From assembly GCF_027596085.1 (NCBI RefSeq), contig NC_072469.1, positions 15,072,238 through 15,136,237 of the forward strand: a stretch of 64,000 nt of DNA, written 5' to 3'. Both the position numbers and the translations under genes were made by a program. The notes beneath the pieces were generated by a model, which saw nothing but the letters and a program-made list of their open reading frames with translations, searched no databases and was not told the origin of the DNA. Positions 1-13,667 of the stretch are shown piece by piece (positions within the stretch are counted from its first letter, which is position 1; each line of letters starts with the position of its first letter). Origin of the DNA: Anoplopoma fimbria. Its lineage: Eukaryota; Chordata; Actinopteri; Perciformes; Anoplopomatidae.

Positions 1-3000
1 AGAGTGAACTAATTCTCCCAGGAGAGACCAGAGGATTGGAAGGTCACACATGATTGGTTTGATACGTGCAGTCTCCTTTCAGAATTACTTTGGTGTGGAC
101 CAGTATGTCTGCGCCTGTAGCAAGGATATAATTGGTGCTTTACTGTACTGCAGGTACTCTCCTGGTGACTTATGACATTCTGCGCTATTCACCAGTTTAA
201 AAAAACGTGAAAACGAGGACAGCTTTTCGCCCCGTTCTATCTCTTTTCTTTCTCTGTCTCTTCTCCCCTGACTCTTAGTTTTTTTTAGCATTTGTTTTTT
301 CTGCTTTTTATTGTCATCATCAAACATTACAAGTTCTTTAGTAAATCTTAATTATTTTAAGCAGGTTATTTATGTATTATTTAACCGTACAAGCATTCAA
401 AGAAAACATGCAGAGTAGTGAGGTTAATACACTAGTGCTGTTATTCCTATACTTCTTTTTTATAAAGTAATAATTAACTATGTTTATAGATTTCTTTTTA
501 TAGAATAGTTGTCGCTCAAAGTGCTCAACAATAATAAATGAAAATGCAAAATATTTAAGAAAGGTCAAATACACAAAAAAAACTGTAAATGATCAAATAT
601 ATGAGTGATAGTAAAATGAAACAGAGTTCATTAAGAATAATTAAAAGATAAGAATGGCAATAATTCTTAACCAAATTAAAAGAATAGGTTTTCAGCTCAT
701 ATAGCTCTCAGTAGGGTATTTCATTTTGGAGCATTGTAAAAAAACGCTGTGCTGCCTTTTTTCTATAACACTTAACTGTGTGTATTTTATGTATGTTATA
801 AAAATCCAGCAGTAACAGATATGAGAGCTTGTAAGTGATTATGAAATGTCAGGGAGTCTACAATGTAGGCCAGTCCTGAACCATTAAGAGCCTTAAAAAC
901 AGGAGAGATACCTTTTAAATTCATACTTGGAGCCAATGGAGTGTAGCTAGTTAGATAGCTAATACTGGTAGCACAGTTCTGAATATGATGACATTTTTTA
1001 ATTGACTGTTTGGGAAGAAATGTAATAATCTAAGCTATTTGAGATAAAAACATTGATTAAGTCTTGATAGCATAGGTATAGGCTGTGCTTCCGTAATGTT
1101 TGCTCAGTGATTTCCAACTTTTACAAGCTGTGCTCAGTTGGAAATGACCTCTCAATCCCTCCCCTCTCATCTGCCCAGAAACATCTCTTTCCACACTTTG
1201 TCGCTCTGGCCGACACCAGTAGCCCCAGAGGCTTGAAAGTGCATGGTTAATATGGCTGGCCCGGTGGCCTTGTATCAAGTTGCTCTGCTTCCTGACAGAT
1301 GCACAAATGTGTGAACTGCATGTATGTTGGGGGGGGTGTACATGGCCTGCCTCGTCCAGTCCCCAAGAGTAGAGTCTGGCATGCCATCAGTAATTGAATA
1401 GGGCTGTTGGCTGGTGGTTATGCAGTAATTGTAGCTGACACTGATAACTTTAGTCTTCCTTCACTTCCCAATCATCACATCATAGGAGAGGAAAGGGAAG
1501 GAGGAAGGGATGGAGGCGACAGAGACTCATTGCTTTAGAAACATTAGGAAAAAGGTGTAGAGATTCCTTTCAGACACTGACTGTTTAGTCCTGCACTGGT
1601 AATGTAATACCTGTATACTATTATCACTGGTACTGTATATTGTCAATAATTCAAGCAGAATGTGTTCTACTGGTTAGTTGTTTAGATGTGGAACACTGCA
1701 TGTTAATGGTTTGGAGTTTAAACTTGGCATGCTGACTTAAGATGTCAGGAATGTGGTCAATTTAATTCCTCTCTTTACCGAGTGAACCATCAACTTTAAT
1801 CAAGTGCTCTATGAATAATATGTGATGTGACACTCGGAGCAGGATTATGTTTTTAATCACATGAGAGGACAGGGTGGGTATAAAAAAGTATTAAAAAAGT
1901 GTTATTATCTTATAACAACAATTAGCCCAGTTAGAACAACCTGAGCTCCATGTGCCAAACCCAACCTCATATGTGACATCCAGGGCTAAGGGTAAATCAA
2001 ATTAAATAGATACAGCATAGTATCAGGATATTTTGTGTGCCGATATTGTATTGATACACGAACGCCAAGTAATGATCTTTTATCATATAAACTATGAAAA
2101 TTGCAATTAGGGATGTCGGGATTAACCGATTTGGCCGTAGCTTTGGTTATAGAAGTCCCAGTTTCATAACCATGAGAATGGAAGAGGCTACTATATCTAT
2201 GGTTATTTTATTAGATAAAACAGATGTTCACATATATATATATATCTCGCAATGTTTGATACGCAATACTCAGCATATCACAATACTACCGTATCGTGGC
2301 TTAAATATTGTGATAATATTGTGTCATGGGGTTTCTGGTGATTCCCATCCCTAAATCAGCCCAAGACAGAATCACAAAATGAAATCATTTGCGTTTAATG
2401 TGGATGCACATGTCCACTGTTTACCAGCCCCTCTGCCTCTTGATTCTTTGTTGTGCTTGTTTGTATAGTTTCCGTAGTTTCTGTGCCGTTGCATTCATAT
2501 CGCCCAGCATGCGGCCTGAATCTCTTTTCATGCCGGCTTTCTTCAATGTTTGCAGCCCACTGCCAGAGGAGTGCATATGTGGTGTCTGTTGGCAAGCTCA
2601 TGGCCACAACAGAGATAGGTTAGCACCGCCTGCAGGCACAAAGCCCAAACACAGCAGGACTTGTCCAATTAGCCACCTGAGCTGTGCTAATGGAGAAGTC
2701 AAACCAGGCTGCAAAAAAGGATGAAAGTATGTTTTCTCCTCTCTTTGCCTCTCGATTTGTCCAAACCACAATGTACCATTTTATGTCCAGTAATTAGACG
2801 GGAATAATCATCATCTAACAGAGGACCCTCTGCTCTCCAACAGTCTTCTAGGATTCTGTTTAGGCTTTTAAGTCACATAATGCTGACAGTTCTACCACTG
2901 TGCACAATCAGACCGAGTTGAATTCACAGTATATTTCACTCCGCCATGAAAAATACAGCATCCCTGCAGGCCAGGTTTTTTTTTTTTTTTTTCTTTTGTC

Positions 3001-3980
3001 AGACTTGTCATCTGAGAAGATTTCAAAGCAGTAGCTGATCTGAATTCTGTTGAGCCTGCAGAACATTTTATTTATGGAAATAAAAAAATGTAGTTCCTAG
3101 TCAGCCAAGGAATAAATGCTGTAACAAGAACACAATGTACTGTTTGTATCAGGTCATACATGTCACAAACTTTAGCAAATTAAATTTCAAGAAGGTTGGC
3201 CCCTAAGTACTACATATACAAAAATGAAATAGACAGTAGTATACGGAAGTTCAATATTTATTAAGAATACTAAATAAAAGTACCAAATCCATACTGAAAA
3301 CTGTAAGTAAATAAACATTTAAATAGAAAAAGCAAAAAACTGTACAAACAAGGTAAAGACTAAAAAGCGGACACATGCATTTCTGCACACTTTCTACATA
3401 GATGGGCTGTTTAACACTCCACGTCTCCGTGCAGCGGATCACTGCAGCTCTCGTGCTTTACAGCGACTCTCTAACAAAACGTTGATCAGTGGAAACCTGT
3501 CTCTGTGTTATACAAGTATTCAAGCTTTTGAGGAACGGGTGCCTGCGGGCCTCAGTGTGCTTTGTGATCTGTACACTGTGGGAAGTCTGGCTACCGAGGA
3601 AAAAATAAAAGGGAAAAAAAGACAGAAATGGAACTGGGGAGAGAGGCAGAGAGATGGAGCGTTTTCTCTCCACGCGGATATTTTAATGAGAGAGCTCCAG
3701 AGAGGCTGGATTTCATCAGCTTCTGCCATCTTGTTATTGTGTTTTTTTATTTTTACCTGGAGGAAGAGTTGGCAGGAGACCAACAGTAAAGCAGCAAACT
3801 AACTCTGCACATAAATGTAGACACTCAGGGAGAGTACAGGCTCATGAATAATGCATATTATAAAACCTTAACCATATTGTTATAGTGTATTCATCATGTG
3901 TATAATTTAGTTTGTTCAAAGAAGTGTAAAAGATGAATATGTTCTAAGATGATAACGTGTGATGTATGTCTTTGTCCAAG
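1..3980 (+). other. CCNY: CCNY intron (3' part)
   Basis: This stretch precedes the first recognisable CCNY exon and is inferred to be intronic, because the exon at 3981 starts in the middle of the cyclin box and cannot be the first. None of the missing upstream cyclin Y sequence (myristoylated N terminus, start of the cyclin fold) is found here, so those exons lie left of the window. The sequence is AT-rich and non-coding. It has short poly-T/poly-A runs (for example about 2973-2991) and a degenerate repeat-like patch at about 2030-2355. Small open frames lack protein character. Confidence 0.75.
2030..2355. repeat. Degenerate dispersed repeat (tentative)
   Basis: The stretch is built from degenerate variants of a 'gatacgcaatact / atattgtgataatattgt' theme and ends in 'ggtgattcccatccctaa'. 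Similar patches recur in fish genomes as decayed transposon ends. I recognise the style of sequence but cannot assign a family. It lies in a CCNY intron and has no coding capacity. Confidence 0.3.
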
Positions 3981-6937
3981 GTGTATTTGGAGAGGCTCCT
4001 GACCTACGCTGAGATCGACATTTGCCCTGCCAACTGGAAGCGTATCGTGCTAGGAGCCATCCTTCTGGCATCCAAGGTGTGGGATGACCAGGCGGTCTGG
4101 AACGTCGACTACTGCCAAATTCTCAAGGATATCACAGTGGAGGACATGTGAGTTGCTGCAGACGCACCCAAAATATTGTATTTTATCAATGCGAAGGTGT
4201 TCACGCTGAGCTAAAACGTCTATAGACAGAGGTCAGTTACTCTAAATGTTGACAGCTGCTCCCAGTGGCTCATTTACAGTATTTTGTTTCTAAAATTATT
4301 TTAAACCACTTCCATTTCCTCTCGCATATCAATACTAAACTAAACGTAAAAATGTGTGATAATTATGTTTCTGTGTTATGAAGGTGGCAGGAGATGTGTT
4401 TAATTATTTCTGTGCTAAAAATATCATCTTACTCACACTTATTAAGACATTGCATAATCTAACATAAATCAGCTACAGTTGATTAGTTGACTCAATAGCT
4501 GTTTCAGCCCAAAACTCAAAGATAAGTAGTTCACTTTTAAAGAAAACTTTAAAAAAAATTGACTAATCAACTAACTGTTACTGTTGACCTCACTTGGTAC
4601 ACAGTCTCAGCCGCTGTAACTACTGTGCCTGTCTGCCGGGTCTTTCTATGCTGAGAATAGCCTGTGTTTGTGAGGTCAGCCTGGGTTCAAGAGGTGCTCA
4701 GAGTCACATGTGTAGCGGTCTGGAAATTTGTTCTGCCCTCTGCCCGGTTTGTGTGACACCCGTGACTGTCTCCTGTTGTAGCTCTTGGATTGGTTCCAAG
4801 AGAGCAGCGATACAGAAGGGTTGGCTCAGTCAGATGCAGCTCGGCCTTATGAAGTATGAAGACGCTGTCCGCCCTTTGTTAGAGCAAGATTTATGCATGC
4901 AGGCCTGTAAAAAGCATGCACTGAATGAACTATGTTGGTGTCAGGTTTTTTATCAGGGTTCTTGCACCTTTCCCGATGAAGCAATAGTGTGAATCCACAT
5001 GCCATCATGTCAGCAAGCTTGAAACATGGCGTGTGTGTTATTCCCTGTGTAATACAGGGAAGAAGCATGTTGAGCACGAGGACCCTCCACTCTGTCCTGT
5101 ATACCACATCCGTCTGGGTAGATCTTTCTGAGGACGCAACACAATGCTGTAGACGTGCCGCCACTGCTGCGACCTCTGACCTCTGCTGCGTTCACACTCC
5201 TCTGCACCAGTGGCTATAATCCACCTGTTTGGGGACTCTTTTCCAATGAAAGGAGCCCAACACAGACCACAGATTTCCTCGCAAGATCAATATTAGTCCA
5301 TTTTTCGAATCCATGCTTGATAACATCACCTGCTTTAAACCCCCAACGGGCACAAGCTTGACTGTGAAATAACTGCAGGGGAGTCTGGGAAGAATAGTGG
5401 AGAGCGGAGAAACACAAAAAGAAATTGGATGAGAATAGCTGAATGAGTGTCCCAGCCAGATGAAAAAAAAAAAAAAAAAAAAGAAGCAGCGTTATCAGGC
5501 AGAGTTTGGCTACAGTGGAGGCTAAATTTAGCCCGTCTGTTGCTGCATGCCTGTAAATGTGCGTGGGTGGGGAACAGAGGCTAGGAAGAAGAGATGGATA
5601 GTGCCTCTTGTGCAGGTCACAACGCAAAAGGAATCGCCCGTGACAGAATATAAACGGATGAACGCGTCTGTCGGTGTCGGGATCACAGAGCCGTGGAGCA
5701 CGAGGCAATGACTGACAAAAGCATTTTCAGGATGAGGGATCAATATTCTCTCTCACACATAATGCTCACGGCCCTGTGCTTAGATATCACTCCTTTAGAG
5801 AACGTGGAAAGGCTTATGTTTTGGTGGGTGCACTGGGGATTTACTTGGTGGATGTGTATTGGTGCAGCACATGTGGAAATAACACCCCCTCTTTAGTCTC
5901 TTTGTCTCCTCTTCAGGCTCTCTATACAGGATTTATTTTTGTCAATTTCAACTCTATTTCACTCTCAACTACTTCTGTTTCCTAGTTAAATATCTGATCA
6001 CACGTCCCCCCCCCCCCCTCTCTCTCTTTCGCTCTCTCTCTCTCTCTGACAAAAGGAATGAGCTGGAGCGTCAGTTTCTGGAGCTGCTGCAGTTCAACAT
6101 CAACGTGCCGTCCAGCGTCTACGCCAAGTATTACTTTGACCTGCGCTCTCTGGCCGAGGCCAACAACCTCAGCTTCCCCCTGGAACCCCTCAGCAGGGAG
6201 AAGGCCCAGAAACTTGAAGTGAGTAGAACACATACAAAAAAAACAACTGGAAACAGATTTTGATTTAGCAGGTCAGGTCATATGGAAACAAAAAAAAAAA
6301 AAGAAACCTTAAAATCTGAAACCAACTCATTGTAAATGAACTGAGGCCGAAATGAAGTGGCTCAGTTCAACACGTGCACACAGATCACAGACAGGGTGGA
6401 GCACTGTGTTGCTGTGTAATTAGCTTCACTGCCTTCCTGTTGCTCTGCATTACTGAATGATGAATTGCCTTTACACAGCGGACGTTTTGACATTTTACAG
6501 CAGGAAAAGCACACGTGTAATCGTGTAATTAATAACATGATGTCATTAGTTCAGCTGTGCTTTTTACGCCTGTTGGCATTACCTCACATAATGCTTGTTA
6601 CAAAAAGCCCTTTGTCGTCTCAGAATAACAGACTGGCAACAGATCTGGTTGAATCTCTTTTTATTAAATACCCTTAAAAAAACATCAGAGTACTTTATCA
6701 CATAAGGCAGGACAAAATCAAAATAACACATTTCCTGTTTGTGTCTCTCATATTGTGCGCACACAAGCCTATACGCCTCACCGTCTCGGTCTTATTTCTG
6801 CTGCGTTTTCCTCTTTTCAGGCCATCTCGCGGTTGTGTGATGACATATACAAGGACTTGAGGAAAAAAGCGAAGAAGCGGTCAGTGAGTGCAGACAACCT
6901 GACGGTGGTGCGGTGGTGTCCAGCCATCCTCTCCTAA
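3981..6937 (+). CDS. CCNY: Cyclin Y, last three coding exons
   Basis: Three exons with canonical splice sites join into one frame: 3981-4147, 6056-6218 and 6821-6937 (stop TAA at 6935-6937). The first opens with [20 protein letters not shown] and covers the rest of the cyclin box, including the [15 protein letters not shown] segment. The second gives [20 protein letters not shown] and a [20 protein letters not shown] stretch. The last encodes a basic tail with RSVSADNLT and ends in PAILS. This matches the C-terminal part of vertebrate cyclin Y nearly residue for residue, from memory. Cyclin Y is a membrane-anchored cyclin that recruits CDK14 (PFTAIRE kinase) to phosphorylate the Wnt co-receptor LRP6. 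The serines in the tail lie in a known 14-3-3/phospho-regulation region of the family. GJD4 and FZD8 nearby favour CCNY over its paralogue CCNYL1. The two introns, 4148-6055 and 6219-6820, hold only simple sequence: poly-A at 5463-5482 and a C-rich then (CT)-rich tract at 6006-6048 that acts as the polypyrimidine run before exon 2. Confidence 0.96.
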
Positions 6938-7037
6938 CACCGGCCGCCCGCAGCACGGAGACAGACCTAGCAGACATACTGTACTGAGTTCCTGCCTGGT
7001 AAGCAGGCAAACCAGGCGGGCAGCAGTCCTTTGGATC

Positions 7038-7137
<100 letters not shown>

Positions 7138-7320
7138 AAATCTAGCACTTTTAAAAGTGTGATTGCACCCTCTCTGGCAGTTGTACATAAAATAAGTTCC
7201 ACTGGCTGCCTGCACTGAACCAAACAGAGCTGAGCTGAACCAAACTGGAGTGAGTGAGTGAAAGTTGTTGGAATGAAGACCTCCACTGCAGAAGAAGAGG
7301 CCAAACAGAAACACAGCTGG

Positions 7321-7543
<223 letters not shown>

Positions 7544-9488
7544 AAAGTGACTGTGTGAAGTTAGGACAAGCTTAATGTTGAAAAAACTTGGACAACAGCG
7601 TTCCGTAATTCCTCCACTCGCTTATAAGGTTGATTTAAGGAGGCCGTGTACATTCCTTTTCATTTAGGTTCACTCACTTCCTGATGAGAGGATTTTTGTT
7701 TTCGAGAGGCACATTTGGATATTTTGTTTCAGCGTTTTGTTGGTGTTCCTCTTTTCTTTTGCATCCCATCCGGTGCGGACCTCTGCGAGCAGATCCAAGC
7801 GCACACAAAGGAAAAGACATGTACATTCCTCTGTTACCGTCAGTGTACACTTGATACATTCAACAGGACTGCATATCATCGGATTCATTTACTTTGTAGC
7901 CGTTTCATCGAAGTTCTCATTCGGCGGGCTGACACTGAAAAAGCCAAGTCAGTGTTTGGCTCAAGGGGCGCTCTGACAGGACCGGGAAATTCAACTTCTA
8001 CTTTCGCAGCGAGGCCATCCAGCCAACATTCAGATTAAAGCAATATTCATGCATTGCTCGGTTTTTGTGATTAAATACGATGAAGCGTGCATACTCTGGA
8101 GGAGACCGAGCGGAGGACAGCGGTCCACTACTCCCAGTCAGACATGAGACACACTGTAGAGCTTGTGTTGAACTTAACTCACTGCCATCGTCCTGACCTG
8201 TGGTGCCTGTAATAAGCTAGTTTAACACTTCTCCCCTTTCTACTGGAGGAATAGAACAAATAACTGAAGTATTCTTTTTGTTTTTTTCTTTAACATTTTG
8301 TATGGTTCTTCCAGCTTACAGAGAAACAGCACAAAGTGGAATATTGACATTTCGGAGCCACTAAACGCATGATTTTTTTTTTCAGGGTTGTTTCGTGATG
8401 TTGCGGAGAGGACCCAAATGTGAGGAAAAAGCATTGAGTGACGATTCAAACACACTGCTTACAAAAAAGATAGATTGTATACGTTTTGCCAAGTTGTCTC
8501 TGTACAGTGTAAATACAGCGCCGGTGTGCAAAATCTGTAGACTGAGATCGTACTGTAAAAAGAAAAAGAGAAACAGAATGATGTTAGAATACTTCTATTG
8601 GATCAGTTTATACTGTACACGAGGGGGTTGGTGAATATGTTGGATGTTCCTATGACAAATCAAGTAAAGATAAAGTATTAAGATTTAAACGGGAGACGCC
8701 ACTTAAGATTTTTTTGTCAGTTTTCTTGTTACAATGTTTTTTTTCCCCTCAGCAGAAAAATGCCAAGTTTTGATGTGTTACATGCTGTATATGGTAACTT
8801 AATAATACGAGAGGATTCAGGCTTATTTTATTACTTGTTATTTTCCTCACCTCACTCTGTGGAGGTATTGCCAGATCCATGTGTTCTTTAGTGATGATGC
8901 TTGTTTCCTATGGAGCCCCGTAAATGACAAATGTAGTAATCAGGCCAATCAAAAACACAGTTTAACTGAATACATTAATAAATATAATGAAATCTATTTA
9001 ATGGAGTGTAAAAAGGGTTATAAAGTTTTATAGGTTTCCTTCAAGCTCCATCAGTTGGTAAAAAAGCAAAAAGCTTTCCATTTTTTTCCCTCAATCAGTC
9101 AAACTTTATCTTTCTGCACTGTAGCTCATTTAATTTTGTTCTCTTGGCACACATTAAATAATTTATCTATTCCCGGTTTCTCTGAAGCAATATTACTTTT
9201 CCTCACTAAATTTTACATTTTCCAGTTTTACAGATGTCTCTTTTAGAATGGTGGTCTATGGGGGAAAGGCTTTTTGGGTCGCAGGGGATTTATTTTTTGT
9301 TGCAGTACACTCAAGCCCTGGACCAGTCACTTGCCCTAGACATGCATGGATACACTTATCTCATTTTCTGCAATATGAAAATAAAAATACAGCGCTGTAA
9401 ATGGGGAATGTGTGGGGAAAATGAATGAGTAGATAAATGATTACATGTGTGCCGCCCATTTGGAAAAAGAAGTTGGTGAAAGATAATG

Positions 9489-9494
9489 AATAAA
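9489..9494 (+). terminator. CCNY: Candidate CCNY polyadenylation signal
   Basis: Canonical AATAAA hexamer in the sequence 'aatgaataaagttttgg', with U/GU-rich sequence just after it. It is a reasonable end for the CCNY transcript, but transcript data would be needed to confirm it. Confidence 0.4.
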
Positions 9495-10277
9495 GTTTTG
9501 GTTTATTTGATCACCTTATTGACGGTTAGATGATTTTCTAAAAGGATTTTTTTTTAATTGAACTAACAATATTATTTATTAATTAATTTATGTATTCAGT
9601 TATAACTTTGCCTTTTCTGATAACCTTTATACAGTTTCAGGGGTCCACAGTTTCTTGCATTTGCTGGAACTTGTTGTTTTTCATGAAGACATCACTTCCT
9701 GTTTTGCTCTTTTCTTGACATTCCTTAAACAGAAATCGGAAAATGCACAGGGGTGTAGTAGAAGGTAAACCTATAAAATCAATGAGTTGAACTATTGGCA
9801 CCTGAATGGGTTGATAAAAGTGTGAAGTAATGCTTTTGTTATATAATAGTTGTTGTTTGCCTTAAGATCAACTAAACACACATTTTGCTTCACTTATTAA
9901 TCAATAGACAATTCATTTAAAAATATCACCACGTGACATTTCAAGATTTTTAACACATTTTTCTGCAGTCAGTCAGTCAGGTCAGTAAAAATGTTCAACC
10001 CTGAGCAGCAGGTGTGAGAAGGGACAGAACCGCACCAAAGCCGTGGAGAAATGAAGGACGTGTTGTTGGCCGTGTTGCTCTGACCCAGCCGACACTTTGC
10101 ACATGAAGTATATATATATACAATTTTGGGACTTAGGCAGAGAACTGTTGTTTTGCATGGTGCTTTGGGTGAGTGGAAAATAAAGTGCAAAAATTTGTCT
10201 TTAGGAAAGTACCGTTACTGGAGTGGCTGTTGTGAATTCAAACTGTTAGAGGTATTCAAAGATTGTATATCCTATTT

Positions 10278-10279
<2 letters not shown>

Positions 10280-10320
<41 letters not shown>

Positions 10321-10330
10321 GCGTGCGTGC
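10280..10330. repeat. (GT)n microsatellite
   Basis: GT repeat of about 50 bp that degrades into GCGT units at its right end. Confidence 0.9.
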
Positions 10331-11884
10331 ATACAGCCCGGACAGGTATTTTATAGACCCAGAAGGAAGGAAGTGGTAAGGCCATGTGGTCATGAGGTGA
10401 ATCTTTTACTCCAACATCAGAGATCATGGCGTCTTGTCGGCGGGCTACTAGGTGTGTGTCATAGCCTTGTGCACTGAACTCTACCTCTGCATAGAGTTTG
10501 ACCTTTCCTCTTCATTTATATTCCTCTCTTTGACGACATTTTTTTGTTTGTTTTTTTCACCCAAAATCATGATGGTTTCCCCTGCATCAGTCATCTGCTG
10601 TAGCTGTGACTTTTTTTTTTTTTTTCTTCTTCATTCATTGATTCTGATATGTTCAACATGTTGTGCTGTATTCTATTGTTATGGTTGTTATTGTCAGTGT
10701 ATTATTTTTTTCTTTTCGGTGAGCCAACCATTCCGTTTCTTTTTTTGCCAAACTCAGATCACTTTCTGTTCTGTCCTTTTCGCTTACTGTTTTCAACTAT
10801 GATTTAAAGAACTGCTCCCAATTCTTCTCCTCTGAAGCAATGTTTAGAAATACCTGTGCAAGAATTAAACTTATAACCTTGCAATACACCCGGCGCATGT
10901 CTCTTATTTGATCTAAAGGACCAATTTACCCGACGCACAAGCTCCCCCTGAGATCTCAAACCATTGTTCACGGTGGTATCGCATTTGCTTTCCACGCTGC
11001 TTTCACAATGTTTTCATATGTACTGTATTGTACAACTGATGTGACTCAGCAGGGTTCCTTCTGTCAGAAAGAAGCATTCAAATGGCTTAGAGCAAGCGGT
11101 AATACAGAGATTACACTCTGCCATATTGTCACTGAGGGACACATTTAATCCTCCGTGTTAGCCTCGATTTGCATTTCAATCGCTGCTATGGTAATTGTCA
11201 TACAAGTCAATTCAATGCACCGAAGAGCTGCTGTGAACTCGAGTGACTGAGCCACATCGTATGTGTCCATTTGAAATACTGTACACAGACACACAAACCC
11301 CCCTATTCAAACCACATCTCATGGGTTAATAAACACATACAGCTATATTCTCTTTGCGAAATGGTCCAGAAAACTCAGGTTAAGAGCCTTGGACGGCTCT
11401 ACCTCAATATACTAAATCATGCAGGTTATGTTTTGTTGTTTAGCCAAAATGAGTCTAGAGATGATAAGCATGCTAGGATTATTGAAAATATTTTGTAGCG
11501 AGCCACTTTGATTTTATCACACATCCAACAAACACAGAGCAACTTTAGCCTTCATTTGGTGTTGTGTCTCTGGCCACTTGGCAAATGTAAGTCCAATTTT
11601 CCAAAATTTGCTCCACAATGATCACTAGCTAATGCTAACTCTGTGTGTCTCTTGTTTGGTTCTAGCCAGGTAGTGTTCAGTGAAAACATCTTCCTGCATG
11701 CAGCTGTTGGAAACAAGGTTAATGAGAGCGGTGAGACTCAACCAAAATGGTAAAGTTGTCAGCCAGAAAACCAAAACAGTTATCTTAAAGACACTTAAGC
11801 GCTCCCTCGAGCTGATTGGAACTGCAGTGTCGACAACTAAATTACTTTTTTTTTTGTGCAGCTTTAAGGTGATGAAAACCAAAC

Positions 11885-12240
11885 AAAGGAGCATTGTGTC
11901 TTATTATTGGCGTCTAGTGGTGAGGTTGCAGATTGCATGCAGCTGAATACCCCCCGTCCCTTTCCGGTCGGAGAACTACGGTGGCCTACAGGTAACGTAG
12001 AAAGGTAAAAGGCTCTCTCTAGAGCCAGTGTTTGGTTTGTCCTTTCTGGGCTGCTGTAGAAACAGGGCAGTGAAACTTGGTGGACTCTGTAAAGAGGACT
12101 AGTTCCCTATGTAGATATATGAAGGGCTCTTTCTAAGCTAACTAAAACACAACGATTCACAGGCTCAGGTGATAATGGATATTTTATTCTATTTCTGACA
12201 ATAAATTCTCCTAAATCCTACCCACTGTTTCTTTATGATA
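11885..12240. mobile_element. MITE-like non-autonomous DNA transposon copy
   Basis: The sequence between 'aaaggagcattgtgtct' and 'aaatcctacccactgtttc' matches, from memory, a very common teleost repeat. That repeat has TAGGATTTA-type inverted termini and an internal 'ctctctagagccagtgtttgg' segment. The two ends are imperfect inverted repeats of each other. It has no coding capacity. The superfamily is not assigned. Confidence 0.6.
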
Positions 12241-13614
12241 TTACAATGTTCAATGGGGAGTTGAAGGAAAGAGAAAAATATTCATCACCCACATCTTATT
12301 TCTTTTTAAAGTCTCAAAGGGTTTTCTGTGGTCATTTGTCGATGAATTAGATCATGAACAGTGAATAAAACTGAAACCCTGATAGAGAGAAGAGTGTAAA
12401 ACGAAAAAGCTCATTAACTGTTTCTCAATCTGCATCACAATGTTAAATCAAATCACACTCATCATGTTCTGTTCTGCAGTTTGTTGGTTTATTAAAGCCT
12501 TCTGAAATTTTGTTGGGATGTTTGTGTCACACCTGTGCATTGATAAGGAATAGCCTTTTCAGGCACAACACATTTCTAATTGGGGGAATGGGAAACAGCT
12601 GCGTGATCAGGTGGATGATCAGGTAATGACTGTGGCTGGAATTTGCCCAAGTAACAGCAGCTGGATGGGTGGGGAATGGCAGGGTCTGAAGTGGGGGTGG
12701 GGGGGTAGTTAGTATGCATGGAGCTGGGAGTAATTGTAAAAAATATAATATTGCAAATATGGCCTCAAACACAGCCATGAAGGGCATTCACACTCTAGTA
12801 CAGACACAGAAATCCATGAGCTGAACAGCAGGTTTTCCTCTCTGAAAATAAACTAAGGCTCTATGGAAACTATTACATTTCTTTTGACTTTACTGCAGTT
12901 TACAAGTCGAAGCAGATGAGACGACATTCTATTATTTTTTATAGTGTAACAATCTAATATACCTCAAGCTTATAACAACAGGGGGCACATGTGTTCTTTT
13001 AGAATTGACTGAGGACAAACAGCAAAAAAACATTCAAACATGTTAATAAAGAACTGATAAGTAAACACTAAATACTATAAAAGAAAATGTACAAATAATA
13101 TGTACTGTGTGAAAATGAAAGACATTGGGTCTACAACATCATAAACATAACATCTTTACAAATAGGCATCAACTATACTGAAGGAGAGCCAATAACGTGA
13201 GCAAAAATATATATATCAAGCATAATATCTACTAAAATAATACGCATTTTGTTTATTGTATAAAAGCCCGGGATATGCTCGGAGATAACTCAACATGAAG
13301 GAGATAATTACTGGGAATATAAAATGTTTTTTGTGTGTTGCTGCAGGTTATCTGCTCAATCAGTGAGATTGAAAGCAGGTGTGCCTGATTTTCCTGTAAG
13401 CAGTAACCGGGCATTCCCAAGTAGCTGAGAGAAACAGGTAAACCTGTTAGAAAAATGAGACCTTATTAAAGTTGGTGTGCTTATGTGTGAGCTTGTGTGT
13501 GCCAATAGACAACTTTACATATCGATATAACTTTGACTGAGTAACTTTAACTAGTCATCTATTTGTTATAGGGTATATTTGTAACGGTCACACTTGTTCA
13601 GCTCACCTTGCGCT

Positions 13615-13667
13615 CACGTGAGCAGATGGTATGTTCCAGTTTAAATGAGGCTGGGGGCGGTCAGCTG
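13615..13667. promoter_or_regulatory. E-box and GC-box cluster upstream of GJD4 (tentative)
   Basis: Three E-boxes fall in 53 bp: CACGTG at 13615-13620, CAGATG at 13623-13628 and CAGCTG at 13662-13667. A GGGGGCGG GC-box lies at 13653-13660. CAGCTG and CAGATG are bound by myogenic bHLH factors, and the mammalian GJD4 orthologue is reported in skeletal muscle, so a muscle control role is conceivable. E-boxes are frequent by chance. A TAATAAAAAG about 130 bp further on could instead be a polyadenylation signal of an unannotated RNA. Confidence 0.2.

Noticed and set aside
3966..3980. ATG just before the CCNY cyclin-box exon as a start codon
   Set aside because: It precedes a splice acceptor (AG at 3979-3980), and the protein needs its upstream cyclin-box exons, so this is intron sequence.
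5214..5708. 164-codon minus-strand open frame in a CCNY intron
   Set aside because: Contains a poly-Phe run from a poly-A tract, no motif, and lies antisense in an intron.
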